This document shows, in pieces, positions 61,741 to 64,000 of a stretch of 64,000 bases of DNA (within the stretch, counting starts at the first letter, position 1; every line of letters begins with the position of its first letter). The position numbers and the translations under genes were made by a program. The notes under the pieces are model-generated. The model had not been told where the DNA came from. It did no database searches and worked only from the letters and a program-made list of their open reading frames with translations. The stretch is from Roseomonas sp. OT10 (GTDB taxonomy: Bacteria > Pseudomonadota > Alphaproteobacteria > Acetobacterales > Acetobacteraceae), in assembly GCF_020991085.1 (NCBI RefSeq), contig NZ_CP087719.1, positions 1,942,001-2,006,000 of the forward strand, given 5' to 3'.

Positions 61741-64000
61741 TCAGCCCTTCGCGCGCTCGACCTGCTCCACGCCGGAGCAGGCGCGCAGCGCGGCGATGAT
61801 GCTCTGCAGGTGGCGCAGGTTCTTCACCTCCAGGTCGACGTTCAGCTCGGTGAAGTCGGCGGCGCGGTGCTGGAACTTCAGCGACTGGATCTTGCCGTCC
61901 TGCTTCGCGATGGTCACCGTCAGCTCCGCCACGGCCTTGTTGTCGTTGGTCGTCACCACGGCCAGGCGGGCGACGTGCTCGCCGACCGTGCCGTCCTCGC
62001 TTTCCCAGTCCACGTCGATCAGCCGCTCCGGCGTGGCGTTGAAGGCCGCCAGCGTGCCGCACTGGCTGTTGTGGATCGTCACGCCCTTGCCCGTCGTCAC
62101 CACGCCGACGATGCGGTCGCCCGGGACGGGGTGGCAGCAGCCGGCGAAGCTGACCGCCATGCCCGCCACGAGGCCGGAGATGCCATAGGCCGCCTCGGGC
62201 CGGCGCACCTGCCGCGTCGGCAGCACCGTGGCGCCCGGCTTGCCGTGCGCCCGGGCATAGGGGAGCATCTCGTGCGCCGCCCGGGACGGGCCGCGCAGCT
62301 CCGGCACGGCGGCGAAGACCACGTCGCGCGCGGCGATGTGGCCGTTGCCGACGGCGATGCACAGCTCCTCGAAGCCCGGCTGCTTGAGCGCCTTGACCGC
62401 GGGCTCGGCGATCTTCTCGGAGAAGTCGAGCCCTTCCTGGCGGAAGGCGCGGGCGATGGCGCCCCGGCCCTGCTCCTTCGCCTCCTCCCGCTGCTTCGCC
62501 AGGACGAAGCGGCGGATGCGGGCGCGCGCCTTGCCGGTGACGACGAAGCGTTCCCAGGCGGGGTTGGGCGTGTTGCCGCGGGCGGTGATGATCTCGACCT
62601 GGTCGCCATTCTCCAGCCGGTGGCGGAGCGGCTTGATCTGGCCGTTGACCTTGGCGCCGACGCAGGCATCGCCGACCTGGGAGTGGACCTGATAGGCGAA
62701 GTCCACCGGGGTCGCGCCCTTGGGCAGGGCGATCAGGTCGCCCTTGGGCGTGAAGCAGAAGACCTGGTCCTGGTGGAGCGCGAGCTTGGTGTGCTCCAGG
62801 AAGTCCTGCGTCTCGCTCCCGGCATTCTCCAGGATGTCGAGCAGGTCCTTGACCCAGGGGTAGCGGCGGCGCGGCTGGGCCGCCCCCGTCCCCTGCTTGT
62901 AGATCCAGTGCGCGGCGACGCCGAACTCCGCGACCTCGTGCATCTCCGGCGTGCGGATCTGCACCTCGATCTTGGCGTTGTGCCGCTCCGGCACCGTCAC
63001 GCCCGTGTGCAGCGACTGGTAGCCGTTGGGCTTGGGGGTGGAGATGTAGTCCTTGAAGCGCCCCGGCACGACGCGATAGGCGGAATGCACCGCCCCCAGC
63101 GCCGCGTAGCACTGGCCCTTGTCCGGCACGACGACGCGGAAGGCCATGATGTCCGAGAGCTGCTCGAACTCGACCTTCTTTTCGTGCATCTTCAGCCAGA
63201 TGGAATAGGCCGACTTCTCCCGCCCGGTCACGTCGATGACCTGCACCCCCGCCTCGCCCAGCTTGCGGCGCAGGTCGGCGGCGATCTCGTCGATCAGGTC
63301 GGCGCCCTGGCCGCGCAGGAAGGCGAGGCGGGCGTTGATGGTCTGGGACGCGTCCGGCTGCAGCTCGCGGAAGCAGATCGCCTGCAGCTCGGTGCGCAGC
63401 GCGTCCATGCCGATGCGCTCGGCCAGCGGCGCGTAGATCTCCATCGTCTCGCGCGCGACGCGGACCCGCTTCTCCGGCCGGGTGAAGTGCAGGGTGCGGA
63501 TGTTGTGCAGCCGGTCGGCGAGCTTCACCAGCAGGACGCGGATGTCCTCGCTCATGGCGAGGACCAGCTTGCGGAAGTTCTCCGCCTGCTTGGTCCGCTC
63601 CGATTGCAGCTCCAGCCGGGTCAGCTTGGTGACGCCGTCCACCAGCCGCGCCACCTCGCCGCCGAAGCGCTTCTCCAGCTCGGCGAGGGTCAGGCCGGTA
63701 TCCTCCACCGTGTCGTGGAGGAGGGCGGTCACGATGGTGGCGGTATCCAGCCGGTAGCCGGCCAGGATGCGGGCGACGGCCACCGGGTGGCCGATATAGG
63801 GGTCGCCGTTCTCGCGCTTCTGCGGGGCATGCTGCGCGCGGGCCAATTCATAGGCCCGCTCGATCGCGCCGCGATCGACCCGGGGGTCGTAGGACGCGAC
63901 CAGATCGGCCAGCTCGATCCCCGTCCGGTCGTCCGCCGCTTCGGCCTGGGCCAGGCTCGGGGCGGCCAGCCCGTCGGGCGCGTGCGGTGCCCAGAGCCCG
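61741..64000 (-). CDS. rel: Bifunctional (p)ppGpp synthetase/hydrolase (RSH), 5' end beyond window
   Basis: Makes and degrades the stringent alarmone (p)ppGpp. The frame is open through the right edge, so the N-terminus is outside; an internal TTG at 63846 is not the start, since coding continues upstream ([17 protein letters not shown]). HD hydrolase domain with [10 protein letters not shown]; synthetase domain with [13 protein letters not shown] and [21 protein letters not shown] domain (about 62600-62800 region) and a C-terminal ACT domain. Hydrolase residues are present, so it is probably bifunctional. Alternative symbol spoT. Confidence 0.96.
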   Translation of the reverse strand, partial: GLWAPHAPDGLAAPSLAQAEAADDRTGIELADLVASYDPRVDRGAIERAYELARAQHAPQKRENGDPYIGHPVAVARILAGYRLDTATIVTALLHDTVEDTGLTLAELEKRFGGEVARLVDGVTKLTRLELQSERTKQAENFRKLVLAMSEDIRVLLVKLADRLHNIRTLHFTRPEKRVRVARETMEIYAPLAERIGMDALRTELQAICFRELQPDASQTINARLAFLRGQGADLIDEIAADLRRKLGEAGVQVIDVTGREKSAYSIWLKMHEKKVEFEQLSDIMAFRVVVPDKGQCYAALGAVHSAYRVVPGRFKDYISTPKPNGYQSLHTGVTVPERHNAKIEVQIRTPEMHEVAEFGVAAHWIYKQGTGAAQPRRRYPWVKDLLDILENAGSETQDFLEHTKLALHQDQVFCFTPKGDLIALPKGATPVDFAYQVHSQVGDACVGAKVNGQIKPLRHRLENGDQVEIITARGNTPNPAWERFVVTGKARARIRRFVLAKQREEAKEQGRGAIARAFRQEGLDFSEKIAEPAVKALKQPGFEELCIAVGNGHIAARDVVFAAVPELRGPSRAAHEMLPYARAHGKPGATVLPTRQVRRPEAAYGISGLVAGMAVSFAGCCHPVPGDRIVGVVTTGKGVTIHNSQCGTLAAFNATPERLIDVDWESEDGTVGEHVARLAVVTTNDNKAVAELTVTIAKQDGKIQSLKFQHRAADFTELNVDLEVKNLRHLQSIIAALRACSGVEQVERAKG

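Noticed and set aside
63844-63846. TTG as the rel start codon
   Set aside because: Clear RSH coding ([17 protein letters not shown]) continues upstream to the window edge, so the start lies outside.

Overview
The window is a very GC-rich (clearly above 70%), gene-dense bacterial chromosome segment. Gene content and order (scpA-scpB-tatB-tatC-serS; glyA-nrdR-ribD-ribE-ribBA-ribH-nusB-thiL; rel-acpS-lepB-rnc-era-recO; orphan Bug-type and AapJ-type binding proteins; a Bpt-type aminoacyl transferase) point to an alphaproteobacterium. My best guess is Acetobacteraceae, Roseomonas-like; this is an inference from synteny and composition. No rRNA, tRNA, CRISPR, prophage or insertion sequence was recognised, and no gene-free stretch longer than about 270 bp remains after start-site correction.

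Layout. 1-8586 (minus strand) is a tightly packed housekeeping run: argS, a SPOR-domain membrane protein, nagZ, a site-2 protease, scpA, scpB, tatB, tatC and serS (serS runs off the left edge). Several neighbours share 4-bp stop/start overlaps. 8711-14630 is mixed: a YqhA-family membrane protein, an orphan Tae4-like peptidoglycan amidase, an orphan amino-acid binding protein with a cupin, a secreted alpha/beta hydrolase, a Bug-family binding protein and ydfG. 14680-20276 holds an RNA methyltransferase, a 2OG-Fe(II) oxygenase fused to a cysteine-less thioredoxin-like domain, an aminotransferase, an RluA-type pseudouridine synthase and an orphan HisKA_2 sensor kinase. 20236-28687 is a periplasmic defence/cell-wall unit: alpha-2-macroglobulin, an EEP-family membrane phosphodiesterase and PBP1C. 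28805-32080 holds an MFS exporter, map and a secreted S1C protease.

32159-40259 (minus) is a run for riboflavin, one-carbon and thiamine metabolism plus regulators: secreted hydrolase, rpiB, glyA, nrdR, ribD, ribE, ribBA (with a degenerate GTP cyclohydrolase II half), ribH, nusB, thiL. 40368-42801 (plus) is metY and hemB. 42832-46121 (minus) is two hydrolases and a class III CoA-transferase. 46316-52831 (plus) is an unknown secreted repeat protein, an aldehyde dehydrogenase, a penicillin-acylase-family enzyme and bpt. 52838-55634 (minus) is a thioredoxin-like protein and parC. 55802-57980 (plus) is a GFA-family protein and a secreted protein of four PPC-like repeats. 57977-64000 (minus) is recO, era, rnc, lepB, acpS and a 5'-truncated rel/spoT.

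The least explained items are the Tae4-like orphan (9361-9903), the three-repeat secreted protein (46316-47782), the four-repeat PPC-like protein (56355-57980) and the oxygenase fusion (15455-16672). Nothing in the window looks like a complete new multi-gene system. Terminators are called only from perfect GC-rich inverted repeats, which lack T-tracts, so those calls are tentative.
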